From: Allocatelliglobosispora scoriae
GTDB lineage: Bacteria; Actinomycetota; Actinomycetes; Mycobacteriales; Micromonosporaceae
Direction of reading: 5' to 3'
DNA length: 64,000 bases
Assembly (NCBI RefSeq): GCF_014204945.1
Contig: NZ_JACHMN010000003.1
Location: forward strand, 310,001 to 374,000
Positions 44,952-57,162 of the stretch are shown piece by piece (positions within the stretch are counted from its first letter, which is position 1; every line of letters begins with the position of its first letter). The notes under the pieces were generated by a model. The model searched no databases. It saw only the letters and a list, made by a program, of their open reading frames with translations, and was not told the DNA's origin. Made by a program: the position numbers and the translations under genes.

Positions 44952-45799
44952 CCACCGAGGCATACCTGCACCGCCTGGGCCACGACCACGAGGAGCCCAC
45001 GGTGGACTACCTCTTCGCCCTGCACCGTGCCCAGGTCGAACGCGTACCGTACGAAAACCTGGAGATCATCCTCGGCCGCCCGACCACGATCGCATCAGGC
45101 GAGTCGACCGGGCGGATCGTGGCGGGCCGGGGCGGCTACTGCTACCACCTCAACGGCGCCTTCGGCGCACTTCTGCGCGAGCTGGGTTTCACCGTCAGGA
45201 CGCACGTCGGCGGGGTGCATCGCCTGGGCGCGGAGCCCGTCGGCGCCAACGGCAACCACGCGGTGCTGACCGTGGAGGGGCTGCCGACGGCCGAGTGCCC
45301 GGACGGAATCTGGTTCGTCGACGCGGGCCTCGGCGACGCCATCCACGAACCGCTGCCGGCCCGGACCGGTGAATACCGGCAGGGACCCTTCACCTATCGG
45401 CTGGACCCTTCCGCCGTGGCGGTGCCCGGTTGGCACTTCACCCATGCACCGGGCGGTTCCTTCGGCGGGATGGACTTCGACGCCGCCGCCGTCGCGGGCA
45501 TCGAACGCTTCGCGCCCGACCACGCGGAGCTCTCCGCCCCGGGCAGCCACTTCACCAAAATGGTCGTCTGCCAGCGGCGCGACAGCCTCGGTGCCCACAT
45601 CCTCCGCGACGCGCGGCTCACCCGCTGGGACGCCGCCGGCAAGGCCCATCTCGACCTGCGTCATGCCGTCGAGTGGCGAGCCGTGTGGGCGGACGTCTTC
45701 GGCATCGTGCTCACCCCGGACGAGGTCGATCGGCTCTGGCCCGATGCCGTCAAGCGCACCGAGATCTGGCTCGCCGAGCAGGCGACCGAGGCGTCGTGA
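44948..45799 (+). CDS. nat: Arylamine N-acetyltransferase
   Basis: A 283-residue NAT with the catalytic triad Cys-His-Asp: Cys in RGGYCYHLNGAFG (near residue 65), His in GNHAVL (near 104) and Asp in WFVDAGLG (near 122). YLHRLGHDHEEPTVDYLFALHRAQVERVPYENLEI is a normal N terminus. NATs transfer acetyl from acetyl-CoA to arylamines and hydrazines; RGGYCYH replaces the common RGGYCFE, which may affect acyl specificity. It overlaps pgsA and the CinA-domain gene by four bases each, so it is inserted in a housekeeping operon. Confidence 0.92.
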   Translation: MTTEAYLHRLGHDHEEPTVDYLFALHRAQVERVPYENLEIILGRPTTIASGESTGRIVAGRGGYCYHLNGAFGALLRELGFTVRTHVGGVHRLGAEPVGANGNHAVLTVEGLPTAECPDGIWFVDAGLGDAIHEPLPARTGEYRQGPFTYRLDPSAVAVPGWHFTHAPGGSFGGMDFDAAAVAGIERFAPDHAELSAPGSHFTKMVVCQRRDSLGAHILRDARLTRWDAAGKAHLDLRHAVEWRAVWADVFGIVLTPDEVDRLWPDAVKRTEIWLAEQATEAS

Positions 45800-46260
45800 C
45801 CCTCGCCGAGCGGCTCGTGGTGCGCCTGCGGGAGCGGGGGGAGACGCTCGGTGTCGCCGAATCCCTGACGGGCGGGCTGCTCGCGGCCAGCGTGGTCGAG
45901 GTGGCCGGTGCGAGTGCGGTCTTCCGGGGCGGGATCGTCGCCTATGCGACCGAGTTGAAGGCGTCGCTGGTGGGCGTACCGGCCGGGTTGTTGGCGGAGC
46001 GCGGGCCGGTGGACCCGGACGTGGCGGCGGCCCTGGCCGAAGGAGCGCGCGATCGGTGCGGCGCGACCTGGGGCCTGGGTACGACGGGCGTCGCGGGCCC
46101 CACACCGCAGGGCGGGCACGAGGTCGGTGTCGTCTACCTGGGGCTCTGCGGACCGGGTGGGGGACGGGTGCGCAGCCTGCGATTGACCGGCAGCCGCTCG
46201 GAGATTCGTGTGGCGAGTGTCACGGCCGCCCTCGATTTACTCTATAGCGCGCTCACATAG
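45796..46260 (+). CDS. CinA C-terminal domain protein, nicotinamide-nucleotide amidohydrolase (PncC-like)
   Basis: The 154-residue product is only the deamidase domain: GVAESLTGGLLAASVVEVAGAS at the N terminus, FRGGIVAYATELKASLVGV, and GTTGVAGPTPQGG. The N-terminal COG1058 pyrophosphatase domain of full CinA is missing and no remnant is seen upstream. PncC hydrolyses NMN to NaMN in pyridine nucleotide salvage. GTG 45796 overlaps the NAT stop. Despite the competence-linked name, the position next to pgsA and clgR is the standard actinobacterial one. Confidence 0.93.
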   Translation: MTLAERLVVRLRERGETLGVAESLTGGLLAASVVEVAGASAVFRGGIVAYATELKASLVGVPAGLLAERGPVDPDVAAALAEGARDRCGATWGLGTTGVAGPTPQGGHEVGVVYLGLCGPGGGRVRSLRLTGSRSEIRVASVTAALDLLYSALT

Positions 46261-46305
46261 TGGGCTGGGGTGTCGAACGTGACCTGAGGGAGTACGGTTT
46301 AGGGC

Positions 46306-46329
46306 AACCGTTGGTGATGACCGACGGTT
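46306..46329 (+). promoter_or_regulatory. Inverted repeat upstream of the clgR-like gene
   Basis: AACCGTTGGT (46306-46315) and ACCGACGGTT (46320-46329) form ten-base arms with one wobble mismatch and a 4-base gap. A second AACCG/CGGTT pairing with 46295-46299 is possible. It is 43 bases before ATG 46373 and may be an autoregulatory operator. Confidence 0.45.
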
Positions 46330-46372
46330 AGCGGCTCTTACACGGCGTGCGGGTCTTGAGGGGGTGTGCGAG

Positions 46373-46786
46373 ATGGTACTGCTACGACGGGTCATCGGTG
46401 ATGCCCTCCGTGGGCGACGACAGGGCCAGCAGCGCACGCTGCGCGAGGTCTCCACGGCGGCGAATGTCAGCCTCGGCTATCTCTCGGAGATCGAGCGCGG
46501 TCAGAAGGAAGCCTCCTCTGAGCTGCTCGCCTCCATCTGCGATGCGCTCGGCGCGCACCTGTCCGACGTGCTGCGCGAGGTGAGCGACACGATGGCTCTC
46601 GCCGAAGCGCTCGACGGCATCACCACCGGTGAGCCCGCCTCGACGCCGACGCCCCGCAAGCCCGAGGCTCGGGTCACGGATGGCGATGTCTCGGTCACGG
46701 TGCGGCGCGATTCCCCGCTGCGCACCACGCTGAAGGCGACCCGCAACCGGCGCCCCGGCACCGACCGCCCGTACGCCAACGTCTGA
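46373..46786 (+). CDS. clgR: ClgR-like XRE-family transcriptional regulator
   Basis: A 137-residue protein with an N-terminal Cro/C1 HTH (about 8-70): [40 protein letters not shown]. This is very close to actinobacterial ClgR, the activator of clp protease and other stress genes. ClgR also sits beside pgsA in mycobacteria. The C-terminal half is a flexible Thr/Pro/Arg-rich tail. ATG 46373 follows GAGGGGG; GTG 46364 would add three residues. The tail end lacks the AA-type degron known in some ClgR proteins (it ends YANV). I am sure of the family, less so of the regulon. Confidence 0.85.
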   Translation: MVLLRRVIGDALRGRRQGQQRTLREVSTAANVSLGYLSEIERGQKEASSELLASICDALGAHLSDVLREVSDTMALAEALDGITTGEPASTPTPRKPEARVTDGDVSVTVRRDSPLRTTLKATRNRRPGTDRPYANV

Positions 46787-46790
46787 GGCG

Positions 46791-47159
46791 CTACACCGGG
46801 GCGATGAGTAGATCGTTGCGGCCCAGCTGGCCCACGATCTCGTTGAGCACCGGCACGTCCGCGCTGACCGGCCGCCGGGGGTGGCGGTCGTGGCCGGAGT
46901 GGCGGTGCCGCGAATCCCGACGGACGACCACGAAGTGAACCGCTGCCCGCACCTTCGCACGGTCGGCCGCGCTCGCACGGGCGGTCTCGGTGACGAGTCG
47001 GCGCAGGGTGATGGCGATGCGCTGGGCCAGGGGCAGATCGAGCGGCGAGCGCGCCTCCACCCAGGCGAGGTGCCCGTCGAGCTGCCGCATGAGGACATCG
47101 GACTCGTGGCGTGGATCGCGTCGGACGTTGTCGTCCGAGGAGGAGCGCTGTGCATCCAT
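46791..47159 (-). CDS. Conserved-looking hypothetical protein
   Basis: A 122-residue soluble protein with two predicted helical parts: MRQLDGHLAWVEARSPLDLPLAQRIAITLRRLVTETARASAADRAKVRAAVHFVVV in the middle and LNEIVGQLGRNDLL at the end, joined by an Arg/His-rich stretch. No family is recognised. ATG 47159 has AAGGAT about 9 bases upstream. It converges with clgR, with four bases between the stops, and is divergent from lhr. Confidence 0.6.
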   Translation of the reverse strand: MDAQRSSSDDNVRRDPRHESDVLMRQLDGHLAWVEARSPLDLPLAQRIAITLRRLVTETARASAADRAKVRAAVHFVVVRRDSRHRHSGHDRHPRRPVSADVPVLNEIVGQLGRNDLLIAPV

Positions 47160-47312
47160 GATGCCGATCCTTCCAGCGTGTAATCGATGGACTACTGACC
47201 GTGCACAAAACCATAACCAATTAGGGCGAGTTCGGGCAAGGATGAATTAACTCCACTGAGTGCATTGGATCAAACCTGGTCAGAACGGAAATCGTCGGTG
47301 GGTGGGGGCAGG

Positions 47313-51755
<4,443 letters not shown>

Positions 51756-51785
51756 GCATGCCTTCAGCTATTAGGCTGCTGCTTC

Positions 51786-52910
51786 ATGACCGTTCCCCTC
51801 GACGTGTCCTCGGTGCGGCTCCCGACCAAGCGCGACGCCTACGTCGACTTCCTCCGGGCGGCGAGCCTCATCGTCGTGGTGATCTGGCACTGGGCCTTCA
51901 CGATCCTCTCCTGGAGCGCCGACGGGCCGCACGCGACGAGCCCGCTCGGCTTCACCAGGGGCTTCTGGCTCGTCACGTGGCTCTTCCAGGTGATGCCGCT
52001 CTTCTTCTACATCGGCGGCTATGTCCACCTGCGCTCCTGGGACCGGGCCAGCCAGACCGGAGTGGGGCTCGGCGTCTTCGTCTGGCGCCGCATCCGCAAG
52101 CTCGCCCTGCCCGCCCTGATCGTGCTGCTCGCCTGGGTCGTCGTGGGTTCGATCCTCGGCTCCTACTTCAAGCTCCAGGGCGCGAGCCGGGCGGTCAAGC
52201 TCATCGTCAGCCCCATGTGGTTCCTCGGCGTCTACCTGATGCTGATCGCCCTGCTCCCGGCCGCGCTCTGGCTGCACCGGCGGTTCGGCTCGATGGTGCT
52301 GATCTGGCTCGCCGGACTCGCGATGTGCGTCGACGTCGTGCGCTTCAACGTCGGCATCGAGGAGGCCGGCTGGCTCAACATGGTGCTGATCTGGGGACTC
52401 GCGCACCAGGCGGGGTTCTTCTACCACCGGGTGGTGGACGCGCCGCGCCGGTCCGACTGGACGCTGCTGTGGGCGGGGCTGTTCGGACTGATCGGGCTGG
52501 TCGGGTCCGGGCTCTACCCGGGGTCGATGGTCGGCGTACCGGGGGAGCGGTTCTCCAACATGGCACCGCCCACCTTCGTCATCGTCGCGCTGCTGCTCTT
52601 CCAGATCGGCGTCGTCGAGCTGCTGCGCCCGATGATGGAGCGGCGGCTGGAGCGCCCGCGCTGGAGCCGTGCCAACGACGTGATCAACCGGTTCTCGCTG
52701 CCGCTCTACCTCGTGCACACGACCGGACTCGCGATCTTCCTCTTCGCCGCCTGGCTGTGGTTCGGCTACGAGTTCGACGACAGCACCGATCTCAGCCTCT
52801 GGTGGTGGCTGGGCCGGCCCCTCGCCGTCGTGGGCCCGCTGGTCTGCACGCTCCCGGTGATCGTCCTTTTCACCAAGGTACGCCGCCCTCGTTCACCCGA
52901 TCGCCCCTGA
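51786..52910 (+). CDS. Acyltransferase 3 family membrane protein
   Basis: A 374-residue protein with about ten membrane helices. The start KRDAYVDFLRAASLIVVVIWHW contains the Arg and His typical of acyltransferase 3 (DFLR-x-xx and a His in helix 1), and LPLFFYIGGYVH and LVHTTGLAIFLF follow. Members acetylate or acylate sugars in cell envelope or antibiotic molecules. TAGGCT lies 8 bases before ATG 51786, suggesting leaderless initiation. The substrate is unknown. Confidence 0.87.
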   Translation: MTVPLDVSSVRLPTKRDAYVDFLRAASLIVVVIWHWAFTILSWSADGPHATSPLGFTRGFWLVTWLFQVMPLFFYIGGYVHLRSWDRASQTGVGLGVFVWRRIRKLALPALIVLLAWVVVGSILGSYFKLQGASRAVKLIVSPMWFLGVYLMLIALLPAALWLHRRFGSMVLIWLAGLAMCVDVVRFNVGIEEAGWLNMVLIWGLAHQAGFFYHRVVDAPRRSDWTLLWAGLFGLIGLVGSGLYPGSMVGVPGERFSNMAPPTFVIVALLLFQIGVVELLRPMMERRLERPRWSRANDVINRFSLPLYLVHTTGLAIFLFAAWLWFGYEFDDSTDLSLWWWLGRPLAVVGPLVCTLPVIVLFTKVRRPRSPDRP

Positions 52911-52936
52911 CGAAGGTGTCCAATCCAGACTAACGT
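52907..52936 (+). promoter_or_regulatory. SAM hydrolase gene promoter, leaderless
   Basis: CTGACG (52907-52912), an 18-base spacer and TAACGT (52931-52936) lie 7 bases before ATG 52944. The -35 overlaps the stop codon of the acyltransferase gene. Confidence 0.55.
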
Positions 52937-52943
52937 CGATGTC

Positions 52944-53726
52944 ATGGCTGGATACACCACCGTGAGCTTCACGACCGATTACGGATTGTCGGACGGGTTC
53001 GTCGCCGCATGCCACGGCGTCATCGCCCGCATGGCGCCGACGGTCCGCATCATCGACGTCTCGCACCTCGTCGCGCCGGGTGATGTCCCACGGGGAGCGG
53101 CCGTGCTGGCGCAGACCGTGCCGCACCTGCCCAAGGGCGTTCACGTCGCCGTCGTCGACCCCGGCGTCGGCACCGCCCGGCGAGGCATCTGCATCACCAC
53201 CCCCAACGGGCTGCTCGTCGGCCCCGACAACGGGCTGCTCCCCTGGGCGGCGGAGGCCCTCGGCGGCATCTCCGGCGTGGTCAGCCTGGAGAACAAGGAC
53301 TGGTTCTCGTCGGTCGTCTCGCGTACCTTCCACGGCCGCGACATCTTCGCCCCCGTCGCCGCCCGGCTCGCGCTGGGGATCCCCGCCGCCGAAGCCGGTC
53401 CCCGCGTCGATCCGATGACGCTGATCCGGCTGCCCGATCCGGTCGTCGCGATCGGCGACGGCTGGCTGGAGGCGGAGGTCCTCACGATCGACCGCTTCGG
53501 CAACGTGCAGCTCGCCGCCCCGGGTTCGCTGCTCGGTGGACTGCCGGGCCGGATGACGGTCGGCGGCTGCCGTGCGGTCAACGGCTCGACCTTCGCCGAC
53601 GTGCCCTCGGGCGGGATGGTCGTCTACCCGGACTCCGCCGACCGGATCGCGGTGGCGGTCAACGGCGGCCGGGCAGCGGTGGTCCTGGCCGTCACCCCCG
53701 GCGACGTGATCCGCATCGCCGCCTGA
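52944..53726 (+). CDS. S-adenosylmethionine hydrolase (adenosine-forming), DUF62
   Basis: A 260-residue protein of the family that includes SAM-dependent fluorinase and chlorinase. FTTDYGLSDGFVAACHG, HVAVVDPGVGTARRGI and FHGRDIFAPVAARLA give the Asp-Arg-His set that activates water in the hydrolase members. The loop of about 20 residues that marks halogenases is absent. It therefore most likely cleaves SAM to adenosine and methionine. The role may be control of the SAM pool. The stop codon lies inside the left arm of a long hairpin. Confidence 0.9.
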   Translation: MAGYTTVSFTTDYGLSDGFVAACHGVIARMAPTVRIIDVSHLVAPGDVPRGAAVLAQTVPHLPKGVHVAVVDPGVGTARRGICITTPNGLLVGPDNGLLPWAAEALGGISGVVSLENKDWFSSVVSRTFHGRDIFAPVAARLALGIPAAEAGPRVDPMTLIRLPDPVVAIGDGWLEAEVLTIDRFGNVQLAAPGSLLGGLPGRMTVGGCRAVNGSTFADVPSGGMVVYPDSADRIAVAVNGGRAAVVLAVTPGDVIRIAA

Positions 53727-53830
53727 ACTTTAATGCTGGACACGCCGCGAAATCTGCAACAAAAGTCAGTATCGAATCGGTCCTGACTTTTGTTGCAATT
53801 CGTCCGGCGTGTCCAGCATTAAAGTTCAGG
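53722..53830. repeat. Two-step long hairpin spanning the stop of the SAM hydrolase gene
   Basis: Outer arms 53722-53747 and 53805-53830 are perfect 26-base complements. Inner arms 53756-53769 and 53783-53796 give a further 14 perfect pairs, with a bulged region between. About 40 pairs form in total, enclosing a 13-base loop. The outer arm includes the TGA at 53724-53726, and the other end stops 2 bases short of the convergent LysE stop. It acts as a bidirectional terminator. Confidence 0.9.
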
Positions 53831-53832
53831 GG

Positions 53833-54477
53833 TCAGGTCATCGACGACGTGGCGAGCTTCAGGCTGAAGCCGAGGAACAGCGCGCCCACCGCGCTCGTCC
53901 CGGCCGCCGCGAGCCGCTTGCGGCGCTCGAACTGCGCAGCCAGATAGGTCCCCGCGAAGATCAGCGCACTCAGGTAGATCAGGCTCGTGATCTGCAGGAT
54001 CACCCCGAGCACCAGGAACGTGATCGCCGGGTGCGGGTACGCCGGGTCCACGAACTGCGTGAAGAACGAGATCAGGAAGAGGATCGCCTTGGGGTTGATG
54101 ATGCTGACGATGAACGCCCGCCGGAACGGGTGCGGTTCGGCCACCTCCTGCACCGCAGCGGCCACCTCACCCCGCTGCCGCCACGACTTGACCGCGCCGA
54201 TCAGCATCCGCACGCCGAGGTAGGCGAGGTAGGCCGCGCCCGCGTACTTGAGGGCGGTGTAGACCGGCGGGAACGCCCGCAGCAACGACGCCACCCCGAG
54301 CGCTGTCGCGACCATCAGGATCGCGTCGCCGAGGAAGACGCCGCTGACCGCGCGATAGCCGGCCCGCACCCCGCGCTGAGCGGCGGTGGCCAGCACGAAC
54401 ATGGAATTCGGTCCCGGCAGCAGGATGATCGCGATGGTGCCGATGACATAGGTGGGAAGATCCGTTACGCCGAGCAT
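53833..54477 (-). CDS. LysE/RhtB-family amino acid exporter
   Basis: A 214-residue membrane protein with six helices. The signature LPGPNSMFVLATAAQRGVRAGYRAVSGVFLGD near the N terminus and SIINPKAILFLISFFTQFV in the middle are diagnostic. It resembles LeuE-type leucine exporters, but substrates vary in this family (homoserine, threonine, leucine). ATG 54477 lies 8 bases after the stop of the PNPOx-GNAT gene on the same strand, so both are likely in one operon divergent from the MocR gene. Confidence 0.9.
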   Translation of the reverse strand: MLGVTDLPTYVIGTIAIILLPGPNSMFVLATAAQRGVRAGYRAVSGVFLGDAILMVATALGVASLLRAFPPVYTALKYAGAAYLAYLGVRMLIGAVKSWRQRGEVAAAVQEVAEPHPFRRAFIVSIINPKAILFLISFFTQFVDPAYPHPAITFLVLGVILQITSLIYLSALIFAGTYLAAQFERRKRLAAAGTSAVGALFLGFSLKLATSSMT

Positions 54478-54485
54478 GGCTGACA

Positions 54486-55733
54486 CTATGCCTCGCCGAT
54501 CGGTCGGGGCAGTAGTCGTCCGATCAGCGCTTCCCGGGCCGCCGGCCACTCGTCGGCGGTCATGCCGAAGACCGCGGTGTCGCGCCAGGTGCCGTCGGCG
54601 AGCTTCTTGTGCCGCCGCAGGGTGCCCTCGCGGGTGGCGCCGAGCCGCTCGATCGCGGTGTGCGAGCGGACGTTGTGCGAGTGCGCCTCCCACTGCACCC
54701 GGACGCAGCCCAGCGTCTCGAAGGCGTGGGTGAGCAGCAGCAGCTTGGACTCGGTGTTGACGCCGCTGCGCCACCAGCGCTGGCCGAGCGCGGTGATGCC
54801 GATGTTGACCGACCGGTTGAGCTGGTCGATGCCGTAGTAGGACGTGGTGCCGACGATCTCGCCGGTGACCGCGTCGCGCTGCACGAAGGGCACCCGGGCG
54901 CCCTTGAGCTGCTGCACCTCGGCGTCGGCGACGAGCTGCGCCATCTCGTCGACGGTCTGCGGGGTGGCGTTGAGCAGGAAGCGCCAGACGTCGTCGTCGC
55001 GCCCGACGGCGGCGAAGAGTCCGTCGACGTGGTCCATGGTGAGGCGTTCGAGGATGACGTGCTCGCCGGTGAGGGTGGGTGCCTCGTGCCACCGCGACGG
55101 CACCTCGCGCAGGTAGTCGGGGATCGGCGCGCGGACGCCCGGCGCGGGCTCGATCTGACCGGGTGTGAGCTTGAGCGGGATCACCCCGGCCCAGTGCGGC
55201 AGGTCGAGGTCCTCGGGCTCGTCGTTGACCCCGCCTTCCCGGGTGCGCACACTCACCTCGTGCAGCGGCAGCCGCAGCATCGCGGTCTGCGCCAGCTCCT
55301 TGGCGTCCGGCGGCCGGGTCGATGCGGCGCGCCCGGTGCCGAGCTTCTCGACGAGCGCGGTGAGCACCGCCGACTTCTCCGCCTCATCGGTGACGAGGGT
55401 GGCGACACCGTGCGCCACGAGCGACCGGTAGTTGGCGCTGTGGTGGAACTGCGACCGGGCCAGCACCAGCCCGTCGAGGTGCGTGACGCTGAAGCAGATG
55501 CCGATCCCGTCGAGCCGGGCGGCGAGGAAGGGGCGTGAACCCGTGGACGCGTGCACGTAGACGGCGTCGTCGACGCGGACGAAGAGCGTGGGCAGCGTGC
55601 GGGGCTCGCCGTCGACGACGAAGGAGACCGTGCAGTGCCAGGCCTCGTCGAGGATGTCGTGGGCGGCCTGCCGGCCGTAGGTCATCCGGTCGCGCTCGCG
55701 CAGGGAGGTGGTACGAGGAGTCTTGGCATACAT
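54486..55733 (-). CDS. PNPOx-like flavin protein fused to GNAT acetyltransferase
   Basis: A 415-residue two-domain protein. The N-terminal domain (about 15-215) is a split beta-barrel of the NimA/pyridoxamine-phosphate-oxidase type, with CTVSFVVDGEPRTLPTLFVRVDDAVYVHASTGSR and YRSLVAHGVATLV. The C-terminal domain (about 225-405) is a RimJ/RimL-type GNAT with LTGEHVILERLT, NIGITALGQRWWRSGVNTESKLLLL and VRSHTAIERLGATREGTLRRH. Databases hold similar fusions. The MocR regulator lies 49 bases away in the opposite direction. The reaction is unknown. Confidence 0.88.
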   Translation of the reverse strand: MYAKTPRTTSLRERDRMTYGRQAAHDILDEAWHCTVSFVVDGEPRTLPTLFVRVDDAVYVHASTGSRPFLAARLDGIGICFSVTHLDGLVLARSQFHHSANYRSLVAHGVATLVTDEAEKSAVLTALVEKLGTGRAASTRPPDAKELAQTAMLRLPLHEVSVRTREGGVNDEPEDLDLPHWAGVIPLKLTPGQIEPAPGVRAPIPDYLREVPSRWHEAPTLTGEHVILERLTMDHVDGLFAAVGRDDDVWRFLLNATPQTVDEMAQLVADAEVQQLKGARVPFVQRDAVTGEIVGTTSYYGIDQLNRSVNIGITALGQRWWRSGVNTESKLLLLTHAFETLGCVRVQWEAHSHNVRSHTAIERLGATREGTLRRHKKLADGTWRDTAVFGMTADEWPAAREALIGRLLPRPIGEA

Positions 55734-55767
55734 CGGTGCGCCGTCCCAGGGTGAGTATTTGTTCTGC

Positions 55768-55773
55768 TACAAT
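55768..55773 (+). promoter_or_regulatory. MocR gene -10 element
   Basis: TACAAT lies 9 bases before GTG 55783 within the 49-base divergent gap. No good -35 or Shine-Dalgarno is visible. The short gap means one bound regulator would control both directions. Confidence 0.55.
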
Positions 55774-55782
55774 CTTGAAACT

Positions 55783-57090
55783 GTGGCAGCACAATATCAG
55801 ATCACGGGTGACTCCGCAGCCTCGATCGTCACGTCGATCGAGGAGGGAGTCCGGCAGGGTGCCCTGCGACCAGGGGATTCTCTCCCCACGGTGCGCGGGC
55901 TCGCGAGCGCGCTCGGCGTCGCGGCGAACACGGCGGCCGCCGCCTATCAGCAGCTTCGAGCCCGCGGGATGATCGAGACGGCGGGGCGGCACGGCACCCG
56001 GGTGCGTCCGGTGACACCGCTGGGGCGTACCAGTCGGGGGTTGCCTGTGCCCGTGGGGGTTGCCGACCTCTCGTCGGGGGCGCCGACGCTGCTGCCCGCC
56101 CTCGGCCCGGTGCTCGCCACGGTCGCGCGCGAGGTGGGCGACCAGCCGAGCTACGGCGCCGCGGGACCGCTGCCGGAGCTGATCGCCGCCGCGCGCGAGC
56201 GGCTGCCCGAGCTGCCGGCGGGCTGCGCGATCACCGTCGTCTCGGGCGCGCTGGACGGGCTCGACCGGCTGCTCTCGACCCAGCTGCGCCCCGGCGACCC
56301 GGTCGGTGTCGAGGACCCGGGCTGGGCCGCGCTCCTCGATCTCATCGCCGCGCTGGGCCTGACGCCCGTGCCGATGCCGGTCGACGAGGACGGGCCGACC
56401 GAGGAGGGGCTGCGCCGGGCGCTCGGGGCGGGGGTGAAGGCGATCATCGTCACCACGCGGGCGCAGAATCCGACGGGTGCGGCGGTCACCCGGGCCCGGG
56501 CGCGCGCACTGCGGCACCTGCTCGACGGCGAGGACGTGCTGGTCATCGAGGACGATCACGCCGCCGAGCTGGCCGGGGTCGAGCTCCATCCGCTCGCCGG
56601 GGCGACCGCGCGCTGGGCCTTTCTGCGCAGCGCCTCCAAGCCCTACGGTCCCGATCTGCGGATCGCCGCGCTCGCGGGCGACGACGTGACGATCTCCCGG
56701 GTGGCGGGGCGGCTCGCGCTCGGTGCGGGCTGGGTCTCCACCGTGCTGCAGCGGGTGCTGCTGCACCTGTGGGCGGAGGCCGACGTCACGGCCGCCCGGG
56801 AGGCCTACGACCTGCGGCGCCGAGCGGTCCTGGCGGCACTCGCCGAGCGCGGGGTGCCCGCGACCGGGCGCACGGGCATCAATATCTGGGTCAGCGTCGC
56901 CGACGAGACCCGGGTCGTCGCCACGCTTCGCGACGCGGGCTACGCCGTCGCGCCCGGCAGCCTCTTCCGGATCGCGGCGGCACCCGGGATCCGGGTCACC
57001 GTGGCGGGCCTTCACCCGGTCGATATAACGAATTTCGTCGATGCCCTGGTCGGCGCAGTGCAAGCTGGGGAGCGCGCGGGAAGATTCTGA
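55783..57090 (+). CDS. MocR/PdxR-type regulator (GntR HTH fused to aminotransferase domain)
   Basis: A 435-residue protein. The N-terminal GntR winged helix (about 1-75) shows SIEEGVRQGALRPGDSLPTVRGLASALGVAANTAAAAYQQL. The C-terminal fold-type-I aminotransferase domain (about 90-430) holds RAQNPTGAAVT, VIEDDHAAELAG and the PLP Lys in RSASKPYGPD. MocR proteins sense PLP or related metabolites; PdxR members control vitamin B6 genes. Divergence from a PNPOx-fold gene makes a link to B6 or flavin metabolism or an amino compound plausible. GTG 55783 was chosen over the longer frame from the -10 position. Confidence 0.9.
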   Translation: MAAQYQITGDSAASIVTSIEEGVRQGALRPGDSLPTVRGLASALGVAANTAAAAYQQLRARGMIETAGRHGTRVRPVTPLGRTSRGLPVPVGVADLSSGAPTLLPALGPVLATVAREVGDQPSYGAAGPLPELIAAARERLPELPAGCAITVVSGALDGLDRLLSTQLRPGDPVGVEDPGWAALLDLIAALGLTPVPMPVDEDGPTEEGLRRALGAGVKAIIVTTRAQNPTGAAVTRARARALRHLLDGEDVLVIEDDHAAELAGVELHPLAGATARWAFLRSASKPYGPDLRIAALAGDDVTISRVAGRLALGAGWVSTVLQRVLLHLWAEADVTAAREAYDLRRRAVLAALAERGVPATGRTGINIWVSVADETRVVATLRDAGYAVAPGSLFRIAAAPGIRVTVAGLHPVDITNFVDALVGAVQAGERAGRF

Positions 57091-57162
57091 ACACGTATTC
57101 CGCACCGATGATCGGGAGGGATAGGGTCAGCAGCCCGCCCCTCACCGCACCGGGAGCGAATA

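Noticed and set aside
45796-46260. Truncated cinA pseudogene
   Set aside because: The C-terminal domain is complete with its own start coupled to the preceding gene. Stand-alone PncC-type proteins are common.
46270-46278. GTGTCGAAC upstream of clgR as a LexA box
   Set aside because: Only the left half site TCGAAC is present; there is no matching GTTCGA within the right distance.
52944-53726. Fluorinase or chlorinase
   Set aside because: The halogenase-specific insertion loop is missing, and genome context offers no organohalogen pathway. SAM hydrolase is the better call.
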